A stretch of 64,000 nt of DNA from Truepera sp965215315 (GCA_965215315.1 CBDCDB010000008.1:2604001-2668000); one strand, 5' to 3'; counted from the first letter of the stretch, positions 1-9,153 are shown. Program-made: numbers and translations. The notes: a model not told the origin generated them from the letters alone.

Positions 1-54
1 TTTTGAGTAAGTTGATCAATAATCGAGATCAGATTTTTTCTGGAGGAGATTATT

Positions 55-450
55 ATGGCGTATCCAAGGATTGACCCAGTGATGTTAAACGATGAAGATG
101 GTTATTGGCTAGCGAGCTACAATTGGGACATCAAAAAACTAGCCGTTGTCGGATACCACTTCTGGCCGTGTGGATCAGACAGAACGTCGAACGCCGCGCA
201 GAAAGTCGTCTGTTTTCTGCGTGCAACAGGCTTCACTTGTGAAGGATACTGGGAAGGTTTTGTCGGCAATATGGTGAGCGACTGCTGGAGTGCTGACAGT
301 GATTTACAAGATGAGGGCGAAAATCCTATATGCGGAGCTGAAGGAATTGCACTAAGAAGACTGGTGGATGAGAACCCTAATTTTCTGCAAGAGTTGCCGT
401 GGGGCGAGTTTGTACGACTTGACTGGTGGGATGAGAAGGAAACGTCCTAA
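55..450 (+). CDS. Hypothetical protein, 131 aa
   Basis: I do not recognise this protein. It has a purine-rich ribosome binding site (GGAGGAG, about 42-48) at good spacing from the ATG. It is soluble, acidic and rich in Trp and aromatic residues, with five Cys and no signal peptide or membrane segment. It ends 53 nt before the restriction-enzyme-like gene on the same strand, so the two may be co-transcribed. A link to that restriction-modification remnant is only suggested by position. Confidence 0.6.
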   Translation: MAYPRIDPVMLNDEDGYWLASYNWDIKKLAVVGYHFWPCGSDRTSNAAQKVVCFLRATGFTCEGYWEGFVGNMVSDCWSADSDLQDEGENPICGAEGIALRRLVDENPNFLQELPWGEFVRLDWWDEKETS

Positions 451-503
451 TCTAGCCACTTTCCCTGATAATCTAAACCAGAGATTTAAGAATAGGGGAA
501 GCG

Positions 504-1244
504 ATGGCAAAAACGCAAGGCGACGCAGTTGAAGAAGTGATGCGTGCAAACAAGGGTTACGCGACTCTCGGTTACTTGTATCAGAATGTACTCAAGGTTC
601 CTCAAGTGAAGTGGGGAACCAAAACACCGCACGAATCTATCCGGCGTATTTTGCAACGAGATGTTCAGGGAAGATTTTTCAAGCTTAAACCGGGGCTTTG
701 GGCGCTCGAGGCATACCGCGACAGCATCCCCTTCTTAAAAGAGGCAAACGAAGACGCACCTGAACCACAAAAAGAAAAGTTCACGCACGGCTATTTTCAA
801 GGGCTGCTTATTGAGATGGGTAATCTTCAGCAGTTCACGACCTATGTCCCGCCTCAAGACAAAAACCGAACATTTTTAGAAACGCCGTTAGGTGCGATTA
901 CAACAGCGCCCACGCTATATCCGTTCTCTCACGACAAAATTGTTAGATTTGCCAAAACCGTTGATGTTATCTGGTTTAACGAGCGCAACATGCTGAACGC
1001 CTTTATCGAAGTTGAGCACTCTACTGACATCTACAACTCACTCAGAAAATTTGTCGAGCTGCAAGACTTCTATGCAGATTTCACCATCGTCGCACCTGAA
1101 GCGCGCAAAGAAGAGTTTGAAAACAAGAGAAACGCCACTTCGTATCGTGAAATGCACGATAGAGTGAAGTTTTGGAGTTACGATTACGTTTCTAAACGTC
1201 ACACTAATCTTGCCGAATTAGCTCTACTCAACTACTCGCTATAA
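504..1244 (+). CDS. Restriction-endonuclease-like protein with N-terminal HARE-type winged helix
   Basis: The protein has 246 aa. Residues about 5-70 look like a HARE-HTH winged helix: EEVMRANKGYATLGYLYQNV, then a helix with TPHESIRRIL and a basic wing FFKLKPGLWAL. The rest resembles small PD-(D/E)XK-type restriction endonucleases, with the acidic stretch FIEVEHSTDIYNSLRKF and the strand DFTIVAP. I infer double-stranded DNA cleavage, but I assign no specificity. An AGGGGAAG-like ribosome binding site precedes the ATG. The stop overlaps an open frame carrying DNA methyltransferase motifs, the usual layout of a restriction-modification pair. The partner looks N-terminally incomplete, so if this nuclease is active its protection must come from elsewhere. 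Confidence 0.6.
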   Translation: MAKTQGDAVEEVMRANKGYATLGYLYQNVLKVPQVKWGTKTPHESIRRILQRDVQGRFFKLKPGLWALEAYRDSIPFLKEANEDAPEPQKEKFTHGYFQGLLIEMGNLQQFTTYVPPQDKNRTFLETPLGAITTAPTLYPFSHDKIVRFAKTVDVIWFNERNMLNAFIEVEHSTDIYNSLRKFVELQDFYADFTIVAPEARKEEFENKRNATSYREMHDRVKFWSYDYVSKRHTNLAELALLNYSL

Positions 1245-1839
1245 ACACAACGAAGAGCCGAAATGGGTTTGTTTCGATATCAACCAGAAAGCCGTTGACC
1301 TTACCAACACACGCATCTCTTTTCCTGTTGACAACAGCTCACAGCAAAGCGCCCAGCTCGGTGACGTGCGAACCCTCGAGCTGGCAGATAATTCCGTAGA
1401 CCTTATCTTGACGCACCCACCGTATGCCAACATCATCAAATATTCAGATGGTAAAAATTCAGCTGACCTCTCGAGCATTCCCAACTTGCCCAAGTTTTTG
1501 GCTGAACTCGAGCTGGGTATCAGAGAGATGTTTAGAGTTCTGAAACCTAACCGACACTGCGCCATCCTGATAGGCGATACCCGCAAAGCTCAGCATTACG
1601 TGCCGCTGTCACATTTCCTTTTACAGCGGTGCTTGGGATGCGGTTTTGTTCTTAAAGAGCAAGTCATCAAGACGCAGCACAACACCAAATATGCGGGGCG
1701 CTGGAAGGGTAGCGTAGGTTCTTACGGGTTTTATCTCATCATGCACGAGCATTTATTTATTTTTCGTAAACCCCAACCCGGTGAAGACCTCGCCAGAGTT
1801 CGTTACAGCACCGACTGGCAGCCCCAAAGTCACCCTTAA
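1222..1839 (+). pseudogene. DNA methyltransferase, 5'-truncated or start-less
   Basis: The frame is open from just after a TAG at 1219-1221 to 1839. It encodes RYKHNEEPKWVCFDIN, then the catalytic motif IV THPPYANIIKYS, then FRVLKPNRHCAILIGDTRK and a C-terminal HEHLFIFRKP. These are hallmarks of amino-methylating (N4-cytosine or N6-adenine) DNA methyltransferases. There is no ATG in the conserved region. The first usual start, GTG at 1366, would discard FDIN and leave 157 aa. The glycine-rich SAM motif I is not visible upstream. It overlaps the endonuclease gene by 23 nt. It is most likely a truncated remnant; a sequence error or an odd start codon are alternatives. Confidence 0.6.
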
Positions 1840-1902
1840 CCTTGACGCCGCCCGCAATACACGCCACAATAGAGTCTCAGCGGTCTGCAATTTAGCCGCG
1901 AC

Positions 1903-2019
1903 CTCATCTCGAGCAACCGAGGGAACTGGCCCTAAGACGTTGCAGCAACCAGCTTTCATTTAGGCGGGTGCTCTTTCCAGCCGGTACGCGGGTCACGATG
2001 ACCTCACCGGAAAGATGAG
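1903..2019 (+). ncRNA. SAM-I (S-box) riboswitch
   Basis: The outer P1 helix is CTCATCT (1903-1909) with AGATGAG (2013-2019). Inside are the conserved GAGGGAACTGGCCC segment, the GCAGCAACC core (about 1939-1947), a GGCGGGTGCT...CCAGCC arm and a final arm closing with CCGGAAAGATGAG. This is the usual order of SAM-I aptamers, which bind S-adenosylmethionine and switch off methionine genes. Immediately downstream lie a methylenetetrahydrofolate-reductase-like gene and metH, exactly the expected targets. Confidence 0.93.
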
Positions 2020-2060
2020 AAGAGCGGGTTTCCCTCTTCTACAACGTCCTTTAGAGGAGG
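2019..2060 (+). promoter_or_regulatory. Riboswitch expression platform and Shine-Dalgarno
   Basis: GAAGAG (2019-2024) can pair with CTCTTC (2034-2039), giving a hairpin right after the aptamer without a convincing U-tract. The same CCCTCTTC segment is nearly complementary to the Shine-Dalgarno region GAGGAGGG (2053-2060). Control may therefore act on translation, by hiding or freeing the ribosome binding site, rather than by termination. The alternative pairings are read by eye; the mechanism is inference. Confidence 0.5.
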
Positions 2061-2066
2061 GCCATC

Positions 2067-2864
2067 ATCAGCACCGTTACCCACAACCACCCCCCGCGTA
2101 TTTCTGTTGAACTCGTGCCACGCAACCAAGAGGTGCTGGCAGACGATTTGGCGATATTAGGCGAACATTTCCCCTTTATCGATACCGTCAATATCCCTGA
2201 CCTGACGCGCTTCAGCTTTCGTAGTCATGAGGCGTGTAAGATGTCGCAAACACGTATCCGCCGCGCCATTCCACACCTAAGGGCGGTCGGGACAAACCTT
2301 AAAAAGCTAAACCCGCTGCTGAATTATCTGGACGAAAACGAACTGCACGAGATTTTGGTCGTGAACGGTGATTTACCTGCTGATATGAGCCAGCCGAGTT
2401 ATCCGACCTCGAGCCTCGGGCTTATCCGCGCCATCAAGTCGGCGCTCCCACACGTAGAGGTTTACGGCGCTTTAGACCCCTACCGGCAGAGCTTGATTAA
2501 AGAACGGGATTATGCGCTGGAGAAGCTCGAGGCTGGTGCTAGCGGTCTCTTCACTCAGCCCTTTTTCGACACCCGGTTGATGCAAGTTTACTTTGAACTT
2601 TTACCCGGTACGAACTTTTACTGGGGCGCAACAACCATCACGAGCAAGCGTTCGCTCGGCTACTGGCAGAACCGCAATCATGCGGTCTTTCCAGCGGATT
2701 TTAAGCCGACGCTTGCCTGGAGCCGAACGTTTGCGCTCGAGGCTCTAAAATTCGCTCAAGAAACACAGACGAATCTTTACTTTATGCCGATTAAAACGGG
2801 CCTGTACGATTTTCTCGAGGGTATCCTAACCGAAGATGTATGCCGTCCGGCGGTGAGAACATGA
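2067..2864 (+). CDS. Methylenetetrahydrofolate reductase-like protein (MetF family)
   Basis: This predicted TIM-barrel flavoenzyme would reduce 5,10-methylene-THF to 5-methyl-THF, the methyl donor for MetH. Family-like features are the first strand PRISVELVPR, the central ILVVNGD and the segment LEAGASGLFTQPFFD, which matches the MetF A-G-A-D-x-x-x-T-Q-x-F-F-D region. The first usual start codon (GTG 2115) lies after PRISVELV and would delete strand 1. The frame is open upstream, and an AGGAGG at 2055-2060 sits 6 nt before ATC at 2067. I therefore propose an AUC start and about 265 aa. The gene is SAM-riboswitch controlled and overlaps metH by 4 nt (ATGA). It is somewhat shorter and more divergent than typical MetF. 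Confidence 0.75.
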   Translation: MSTVTHNHPPRISVELVPRNQEVLADDLAILGEHFPFIDTVNIPDLTRFSFRSHEACKMSQTRIRRAIPHLRAVGTNLKKLNPLLNYLDENELHEILVVNGDLPADMSQPSYPTSSLGLIRAIKSALPHVEVYGALDPYRQSLIKERDYALEKLEAGASGLFTQPFFDTRLMQVYFELLPGTNFYWGATTITSKRSLGYWQNRNHAVFPADFKPTLAWSRTFALEALKFAQETQTNLYFMPIKTGLYDFLEGILTEDVCRPAVRT

Positions 2865-5800
2865 ACCTCAAAGAAAAAGTTTCAGCTCAGCTTTTACGGG
2901 AAGCCCTTAAAAAGCGCGTTTTAGTCCTTGACGGCGCGATGGGTACGATGATTCAGCGCCATCCGCTGTCAGAAGAGGATTTTCGCGGCGAACGGTTTGA
3001 GCATCACCCTTCACCGCTTCAGGGTGCCAACGATATCCTGACCTTGACGCAGCCGCAGCTTATCGAAGAGATTCACCGCGAGTACTTCGCTGCCGGGGCT
3101 GACATCGTTGAAACCAATACTTTTAGCTCAACCACCGTCGGAATGGCGGAATACGGCGTAGACGACGCGATTTATGAGCTGAACGTCCAGGCTGCCCGAC
3201 TTGCGCGCCGCGCCGCCGACGCTTTCTCAACATCTGAAAAACCGCGCTTTGTCGCTGGCGCTATCGGCCCGACGAACCGCACCGCGAGTATGTCGCCGGA
3301 TGTGAACAACCCGGCTTTTCGCGCGATAGATTTCGACGCACTGGTCGTGTCTTACAGCGAGCAGATACGCGGGTTGTTGGGGGGCGGCGTAGACACGCTG
3401 CTCGTTGAAACGGTCTTTGACACACTCAACTGTAAAGCCGCCCTGTTCGCTGCCGAGTCGGTCTTTGAAGAGCTGGGTTTTAAGGTGCCGCTGATGGTTT
3501 CGGGCACGATTACCGACGCGAGCGGGCGGACGCTTTCCGGTCAGACGTTAGCTGCGTTTCTAATTTCAGTGTCGCATGTGGATTTGCTTTCAGTCGGCCT
3601 CAACTGTGCGCTCGGCCCTGCTGAGTTGCGCGCTTACGTCGAAGAGCTTTCCGGCATCACCCACTTTTATACGAGCGCTTACCCGAACGCCGGATTGCCG
3701 AACGCTTTTGGCGGTTACGACGAGTCGCCGGAATCTATGCTTGCTGTTATGGAAAGCTGGTTGAGGGGCGGCTGGGTCAACATCTTGGGTGGCTGCTGCG
3801 GCACCACGCCGGAACACATCAAAGTCTTCGCCGAGGCTGCTGCTAAAACTGCGCCGCGTGTGCCGCCCGAAGTACCTGTGTATCCTAAGTTCTCGGGGCT
3901 CGAGCCCCTTATTATCCGGCCTGAAACGAACTTTGTGAACGTTGGCGAACGCACCAACGTTACGGGCTCGAAAAAGTTTTTACGGCTGATCAAAGAAGAA
4001 CGTTTTGACGACGCCTTAGCCGTAGCTCGAGACCAAGTCGAAGGTGGCGCACAAATCATTGACATCAACATGGACGAGGCGATGTTAGACGCCGACGCCT
4101 CGATGACCACATTCTTGAACCTCGTCGCTGCCGAACCCGATATTGCCCGCGTTCCCATCATGCTCGATTCGTCGAAGTTTGCGGTACTCGAGTCCGCTCT
4201 CAAACGGGTACAGGGTAAAGCCATCGTCAACTCGATTTCGATGAAAGAGGGCGAAGAGACCTTCCGCAAACACGCGCAGCTCGTCCGGCGTTACGGTGCG
4301 GCGGCGATTGTCATGGCGTTTGACGAAGACGGACAAGCCGACACCTATGAGCGGCGTATCGGGATTTGTGAACGGGCGTACCACATTTTGGTGGATGAAG
4401 TCGGCTTCGCGCCCGAAGATATCATCTTTGACCCGAATATCTTTCCGGTAGCGACCGGGATTGACGAGCACGACAACTACGCGGTGGACTTTTTCGCCGC
4501 GACGCGCTGGATTAAAGGCAATCTGCCGGGGGCGCTCGTGTCGGGCGGCGTGTCGAACGTGTCTTTTTCGTTTCGGGGGAACAATCCGGTACGTGAGGCG
4601 ATGCACGCGGTGTTTCTCTACCACGCGCGGCAGGCTGGGACGGATATGGGTATCGTCAACCCGGCGATGCTAGAAATCTACGAGGATATCCCGAAAGACC
4701 TCTTGGAATACGTCGAAGACGTTATCTTGAACCGCCGTGACGACGCAACCGAGCGCCTTTTGAGTTTTGCCGAAAACGTCAAATCGGGTGGCAAGAAAAG
4801 TGTCAAAGATGAGGCGTGGCGAGCTGAAGGTGTTGAAAAGAGGCTCGAGCACGCCCTCGTCCGGGGCATCACCGACTACATTGAGACCGATACCGAGGAA
4901 GCGCGGCAGACTTTACGGAGCCCGCTCGCGGTCATCGAAGGCCCACTGATGGACGGGATGAACGTCGTTGGAGATTTGTTTGGTAGCGGGAAGATGTTTT
5001 TGCCGCAAGTCGTCAAATCTGCGCGGGTGATGAAGCGAGCGGTGGCTTATTTGGAGCCGTACTTGGAGGCTGAAAAGCTGGCTTCAGGTGCGGGGGCGCG
5101 TAAAAGTGCTGGGAAAATCCTCCTAGCCACCGTAAAAGGCGACGTCCACGACATCGGTAAAAACATCGTCGGGGTGGTCTTGGCGTGTAACGGCTTTGAA
5201 ATCCTCGACCTTGGCGTGATGGTGCCGACAGACAAGATTTTAGATACGGCTGAACGTGAAAAGGTTGACGTTATCGGGCTATCGGGTTTGATTACGCCGT
5301 CACTTGACGAGATGGTCTATGTGGCGAAAGAACTCGAGCGCCGCAACTTGCGCACGCCCCTCTTAATCGGCGGGGCAACGACGAGCCGGGTGCATACCGC
5401 CGTAAAAATCGCGCCGCAATATAGCGGGCTGGTAGCCCATGTTTTAGACGCCTCGAGGAGTGTCGGCGTTGCGGCGCGGGCTGTAAGTGATAAAGAGCGG
5501 CCTAAACTCGAGGCCGAAACTCACACCCTGTACGACGAGGTACGCAAAACCTTTGCGGGCAGACAGGTTTCAAAACAGCTTATCAGCCTGAGCGAAGCCC
5601 GGAAGAACGCGCCGGTTTTAGAGTTCGGTGCGGTTACTAAACCGAGCTTTTTAGGGACAAAGGTTCTGAGCGATTATCCGCTCGAGGAACTCGTCGCCAA
5701 AATCGACTGGACACCGTTCTTTTTGACTTGGGAACTTTCCGGGCGTTATCCTGACATCTTGCAAGATGAGGTCGTCGGTGAGGTTGCGACGAAACTTTTT

Positions 5801-6610
5801 GAGGACGCACAGGAACTTTTACAGCGTATCGTGGCTGAGAAGCGGTTTACGGCGCGGGCGACGTTCGGCTTTTTTCCGGCGGCGCGGGTGGGAGACGACC
5901 TCGAGCTCTACACCGACGACACCCGCAAAACGCTCAGAACAAAGCTTCACACCTTGAGACAGCAGAATGCCAAACGTGTGGGACAACCGAACTACGCTCT
6001 CGCAGATTTTGTCGCGCCCAAAGATTCCGGCGTAGAAGGTAAAGTACAAGATTATGTCGGTGGGTTTGCGGTGTCGATTCACAGCGCAGACGAATTTGCC
6101 CGTGAGTTTGGAAAGACACACGACGATTACAACGCGATTCTGGTCAAGGCTTTGGCCGACCGCCTCGCCGAAGCGTTCGCCGAACGGCTGCACGAACGCG
6201 TCCGTAAAGAGTTCTGGGGTTACGCGCCGGATGAGCAGCTCTCAAATGATGAGCTGATCCGCGAACGCTATCAAGGTATTCGCCCTGCGCCCGGTTATCC
6301 GGCCTCGCCCGACCACACCGAAAAGCGTGCGCTTTTTGACCTGCTAGAGGCCGAGAAAACGGCGGGAATCACCCTGACTGAAAGTTACGCGATGTACCCC
6401 GGTGCAGCGGTCTCAGGCTTCTACTTCGCTCATCCTGAAGCGCGTTACTTCGGCGTCGGCAAACTCTCCAAAGACCAGTTAGAGGATTACGCCGCCCGTA
6501 AAAAGATGACGCTAGCTGAGGCTGAACGCTGGCTCGCGCCGAACCTCAGTTACGATCCTGACGTGGCGGAGGGTTCAGCTCCAGCACCGCTGCTCGAGAC
6601 GACTCGGTAG
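2861..6610 (+). CDS. metH: Cobalamin-dependent methionine synthase
   Basis: It transfers the methyl group of 5-methyl-THF to homocysteine through cobalamin. All four modules are present in order. The homocysteine module has LDGAMGTM, GLNCALGP and GGCCGTTPEH, with the zinc cysteines. The pterin module has NVGERTNVTGSKKF. The cobalamin module has DVHDIGKNIVGVVLACN, whose His is the lower cobalt ligand. The reactivation domain has RYQGIRPAPGYPASPDH and FGVGKLSKDQ. The length of 1249 aa is normal. I chose ATG 2861, which overlaps the MetF-like stop; an upstream in-frame start at 2840 would lie inside that gene. The last about 20 codons run antisense to the end of the convergent transporter gene. 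Confidence 0.97.
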   Translation: MNLKEKVSAQLLREALKKRVLVLDGAMGTMIQRHPLSEEDFRGERFEHHPSPLQGANDILTLTQPQLIEEIHREYFAAGADIVETNTFSSTTVGMAEYGVDDAIYELNVQAARLARRAADAFSTSEKPRFVAGAIGPTNRTASMSPDVNNPAFRAIDFDALVVSYSEQIRGLLGGGVDTLLVETVFDTLNCKAALFAAESVFEELGFKVPLMVSGTITDASGRTLSGQTLAAFLISVSHVDLLSVGLNCALGPAELRAYVEELSGITHFYTSAYPNAGLPNAFGGYDESPESMLAVMESWLRGGWVNILGGCCGTTPEHIKVFAEAAAKTAPRVPPEVPVYPKFSGLEPLIIRPETNFVNVGERTNVTGSKKFLRLIKEERFDDALAVARDQVEGGAQIIDINMDEAMLDADASMTTFLNLVAAEPDIARVPIMLDSSKFAVLESALKRVQGKAIVNSISMKEGEETFRKHAQLVRRYGAAAIVMAFDEDGQADTYERRIGICERAYHILVDEVGFAPEDIIFDPNIFPVATGIDEHDNYAVDFFAATRWIKGNLPGALVSGGVSNVSFSFRGNNPVREAMHAVFLYHARQAGTDMGIVNPAMLEIYEDIPKDLLEYVEDVILNRRDDATERLLSFAENVKSGGKKSVKDEAWRAEGVEKRLEHALVRGITDYIETDTEEARQTLRSPLAVIEGPLMDGMNVVGDLFGSGKMFLPQVVKSARVMKRAVAYLEPYLEAEKLASGAGARKSAGKILLATVKGDVHDIGKNIVGVVLACNGFEILDLGVMVPTDKILDTAEREKVDVIGLSGLITPSLDEMVYVAKELERRNLRTPLLIGGATTSRVHTAVKIAPQYSGLVAHVLDASRSVGVAARAVSDKERPKLEAETHTLYDEVRKTFAGRQVSKQLISLSEARKNAPVLEFGAVTKPSFLGTKVLSDYPLEELVAKIDWTPFFLTWELSGRYPDILQDEVVGEVATKLFEDAQELLQRIVAEKRFTARATFGFFPAARVGDDLELYTDDTRKTLRTKLHTLRQQNAKRVGQPNYALADFVAPKDSGVEGKVQDYVGGFAVSIHSADEFAREFGKTHDDYNAILVKALADRLAEAFAERLHERVRKEFWGYAPDEQLSNDELIRERYQGIRPAPGYPASPDHTEKRALFDLLEAEKTAGITLTESYAMYPGAAVSGFYFAHPEARYFGVGKLSKDQLEDYAARKKMTLAEAERWLAPNLSYDPDVAEGSAPAPLLETTR

Positions 6611-7811
6611 CGGGCAACCGAAATACGGCAATCAGCGCTGAGAGTCCGAGAAAGACTCCGGTCAGTACAAAGACAATGCGGTACTCGAACGCCGTAAAGC
6701 CGACCTGCTGCATCAGGACGACGATCCCTGCACCGATAAGCGGAGCCGCTGTCCGCGACGCTGAAACAATCGCGTTGTCGAGACCGTAAACCGAGCCTTC
6801 TTGACCGGCCTGCGTATAACGCGACAACAGCGCCGCCACCGACGGCGTAAGTCCGCCCACCGCGACGCCTGTCAAGGCTTGCAGAACGACGAGCTGCCAA
6901 ACTTGCGTGACGAAGCTCTGCGGTATATATAAAAGTGCTGCCGCGACTGCACAGACGATCAAAATAGGCCGGTGTCCGATACGGTCGCCGAGCCGCCCGA
7001 TATAAACAGCGCTGAGCGTACCGGTCGCTGCCGCAATCCCGACAATCAGCCCGATGGTGGTGTTGACGCCGCGGCTCGAGAGCGGCAACGTTGCCACGAA
7101 CAGGGGCAAAATAGGCGTGAGCATGTTGCGGCCCAACCAGTTGAGAAAACTCAGTGTGTAAAGTGTCCCTACCTGCGGCGTGCGGAGGATGCGCCCCCAG
7201 CTCGCCAGCATCTTTTCGCGTGGCCCGTCTTTTTTTGAAGGTCGAACGAACGTCTCTCTGACGCCGAACGAAACGAGCAGCCCGGAAAGTGCCAGTAGCA
7301 CAGCTGTAACTAGAAACGTTGCCCGAAACCCGAAAGCGTCAGCCAAAATGCCGCCGATAAAGGGCCCGACTGCGACGCCGCTCCCCAAACCGAGTTGTAG
7401 CAGCCCCATCGCGTAGCCCACCCGGTTGCGGGGCACGGATGACGCAACCAGCGCGTTCCCTGCCGAAACGGTGCCGGTCAGAAAGCCCTGCAACGCCCTG
7501 AGCAAGACGAGGGCTTCAGCGTTGGGTACAAACGCCATCAGCGCCAGCGTAACCGCGCCGCTGTACGCCGCCCGCTCGACCATCGGTTTGCGCCCGTAAC
7601 GATCAGAAACTGCGCCCCAGATAGGGGAGGCGATGGTCATAGTTAGTGCTTGTGCAGAGAAGACTAAAGCCGCCAAGAGCGTCAAGCTCATGCCGGTTGC
7701 CGACCCCAACGACTCGACGTAACGCGGTAAAAAGGGAAAAATGATTGAAAACCCGACCGACGACATCAGCTGCGCGAAAATCATGATGTAAAGGGTGCGC
7801 TGCCACGGCAT
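6546..7811 (-). CDS. MFS efflux transporter (MdtG/TetA-like)
   Basis: The protein has 421 aa with 12 predicted membrane helices. The loop 2-3 signature GAVSDRYGRKPMVE and the second-half counterpart GRLGDRIGHRPIL are clear, and the motif-C-like LGLGSGVAVGPFIGG in helix 5 points to a drug/H+ antiporter. The substrate is unknown. Its 3' end overlaps the 3' end of metH by 65 bp on the opposite strand, so the C-terminal tails of both proteins share DNA. No terminator separates them. Confidence 0.85.
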   Translation of the reverse strand: MPWQRTLYIMIFAQLMSSVGFSIIFPFLPRYVESLGSATGMSLTLLAALVFSAQALTMTIASPIWGAVSDRYGRKPMVERAAYSGAVTLALMAFVPNAEALVLLRALQGFLTGTVSAGNALVASSVPRNRVGYAMGLLQLGLGSGVAVGPFIGGILADAFGFRATFLVTAVLLALSGLLVSFGVRETFVRPSKKDGPREKMLASWGRILRTPQVGTLYTLSFLNWLGRNMLTPILPLFVATLPLSSRGVNTTIGLIVGIAAATGTLSAVYIGRLGDRIGHRPILIVCAVAAALLYIPQSFVTQVWQLVVLQALTGVAVGGLTPSVAALLSRYTQAGQEGSVYGLDNAIVSASRTAAPLIGAGIVVLMQQVGFTAFEYRIVFVLTGVFLGLSALIAVFRLPATESSRAAVLELNPPPRQDRN

Positions 7812-7885
7812 TGTCTGAGCATAACGCGGGACGCCGAAGCTCGTGTCATCTGCTTGGTGTACGCGCTAAAGTCATATAAAAAACG

Positions 7886-7913
7886 TTGCTAGGAGCTGGG
7901 GCAAGCCTAGACT
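7886..7913 (+). promoter_or_regulatory. Promoter, leaderless type
   Basis: TTGCTA (7886-7891), a 16-nt spacer and TAGACT (7908-7913) lie 6 nt before the ATG at 7920. Transcription should start at or next to the start codon. The AGGAG at 7891-7895 is too far upstream to be a ribosome binding site. Confidence 0.6.
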
Positions 7914-7919
7914 CAGAAG

Positions 7920-8948
7920 ATGACCCACGCGAATATTCCTGAAGTTCCTCTTTCAGTCCTCGAGCTGTCCCCCATCGCCGCAGGCATGACGAGTTCAGAA
8001 GCGCTGCGAAACACTTTAGATTTAGCGCGTCACGCTGAACGTCTGGGCTTTCACCGCTTCTGGCTGGCTGAGCACCACAACATGCCCGGAATCGCCTCCA
8101 CCGTTCCTGAAATCTTGATTGGACAAATTGCGGGTGTCACGAAAACCCTGCGTGTTGGTTCCGGGGGCGTCATGCTGCCAAACCATTCGGCACTCCACGT
8201 CGCCGAAACGTTTAAGGTTCTAGAAGCTCTTTACCCCGGTCGCATTGATTTAGGCATCGGCCGCGCCCCCGGTTCTGACGGCCTGACAGCGCTCGCCCTT
8301 CGCCGCAGCCGCGAAGCCTTAAATGCCGACGATTTTGACGAGCAACTTGGCGAGCTGTTTGCCTTTGGTCATGGCGAGTTTCCCGAAGGTCATCCGTTTA
8401 GCCGGGTTCAGGCCGTGCCGACCGATGTGCCGCTACCGCCTGTTTACTTGTTGGGCTCTTCAGACTACAGTGCCCGCCTTGCCGGACAGCTTGGCCTTGG
8501 GTTCGCCTTCGCCTATCACTTTAGTCCGCACGCCCTGCTACCTGCGCTGAGCGCTTACCGGAGCAACTTCGCTCCCGGCACACTGCAAAAACCGCATGTC
8601 ATCATTACGGCATCTGTCTTTTGTGCTTCAACCGACGAAGAAGCGCAGTTTCTGGCTGGGCCGATGCAGCTGACTTTCCTCAAACTCCGGAGTGGAGAGC
8701 CTATTCAACTGCTTTCACCGGAAGAGGCTCGAGCTTATCCTTACACCCCACAGGAAGAGGCAGCATTAGGAGCCATTCGCGCTATGCAAATCGTGGGTAG
8801 CCCCGACACGGTGCGCATCCAGCTGGGCGACTTGCTCGAGAAAACCCAAGCTGACGAACTGATGTTGACCACGATGATGCACAGCCATAGCGACCGGGTG
8901 CGTTCGTTTGAACTTGCTGCTGAAGCTTTGCGCGGAGTCGCTGCTTGA
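7920..8948 (+). CDS. LLM-class flavin-dependent oxidoreductase
   Basis: This 342-aa luciferase-like TIM-barrel protein of the MsnO8 type would use reduced flavin (FMN) to oxidise an unknown substrate. Typical segments are AERLGFHRFWLAEHHNMPGIASTVPE near the N-terminus, LRVGSGGVMLPNHSALHVAE, YPGRIDLGIGRAPGSD and VYLLGSSDYSARLAGQLGLGFAFAYHF. It is a monocistronic gene with its own leaderless promoter. Members of this group are widespread and mostly uncharacterised, so I give no symbol. Confidence 0.88.
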   Translation: MTHANIPEVPLSVLELSPIAAGMTSSEALRNTLDLARHAERLGFHRFWLAEHHNMPGIASTVPEILIGQIAGVTKTLRVGSGGVMLPNHSALHVAETFKVLEALYPGRIDLGIGRAPGSDGLTALALRRSREALNADDFDEQLGELFAFGHGEFPEGHPFSRVQAVPTDVPLPPVYLLGSSDYSARLAGQLGLGFAFAYHFSPHALLPALSAYRSNFAPGTLQKPHVIITASVFCASTDEEAQFLAGPMQLTFLKLRSGEPIQLLSPEEARAYPYTPQEEAALGAIRAMQIVGSPDTVRIQLGDLLEKTQADELMLTTMMHSHSDRVRSFELAAEALRGVAA

Positions 8949-8982
8949 AGTGCCGCCTACGGTTACGGCGACGTTTCTCTTG

Positions 8983-8988
8983 TAGACT
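8983..8988 (+). promoter_or_regulatory. -10 box, leaderless type
   Basis: TAGACT lies 6 nt upstream of the ATG at 8995, the same -10 and spacing as the gene at 7920. No good -35 hexamer is visible. Confidence 0.5.
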
Positions 8989-8994
8989 TGAGCT

Positions 8995-9153
8995 ATGAAA
9001 TTTAGTAGACTTTTTCGACTTGGCAAACAAGGATACAGCGCCTACCGCAGCTATAAAGGGCAGGGGAGAGGGGGGTACTCATCTAGTAAGCAGTATGGAG
9101 GTCGCCGGAGCGGGGGAACGCTTGAGCGCCTCATCCGCAGGTTCCTAAAGTAA
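8995..9153 (+). CDS. Small Gly/Arg-rich basic protein, 52 aa
   Basis: A short frame starts MKFSRLFRLGKQGYSAYRSY and continues through a Gly-rich, Arg/Lys-rich middle (GQGRGGYSSSKQYGGRRSGG) to LERLIRRFLK. It is strongly basic and has no membrane segment. The TAGACT -10 box at leaderless spacing and the terminator after it support a real gene. The composition would suit nucleic-acid binding or a disordered protein, but I assign no function. Confidence 0.6.
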   Translation: MKFSRLFRLGKQGYSAYRSYKGQGRGGYSSSKQYGGRRSGGTLERLIRRFLK

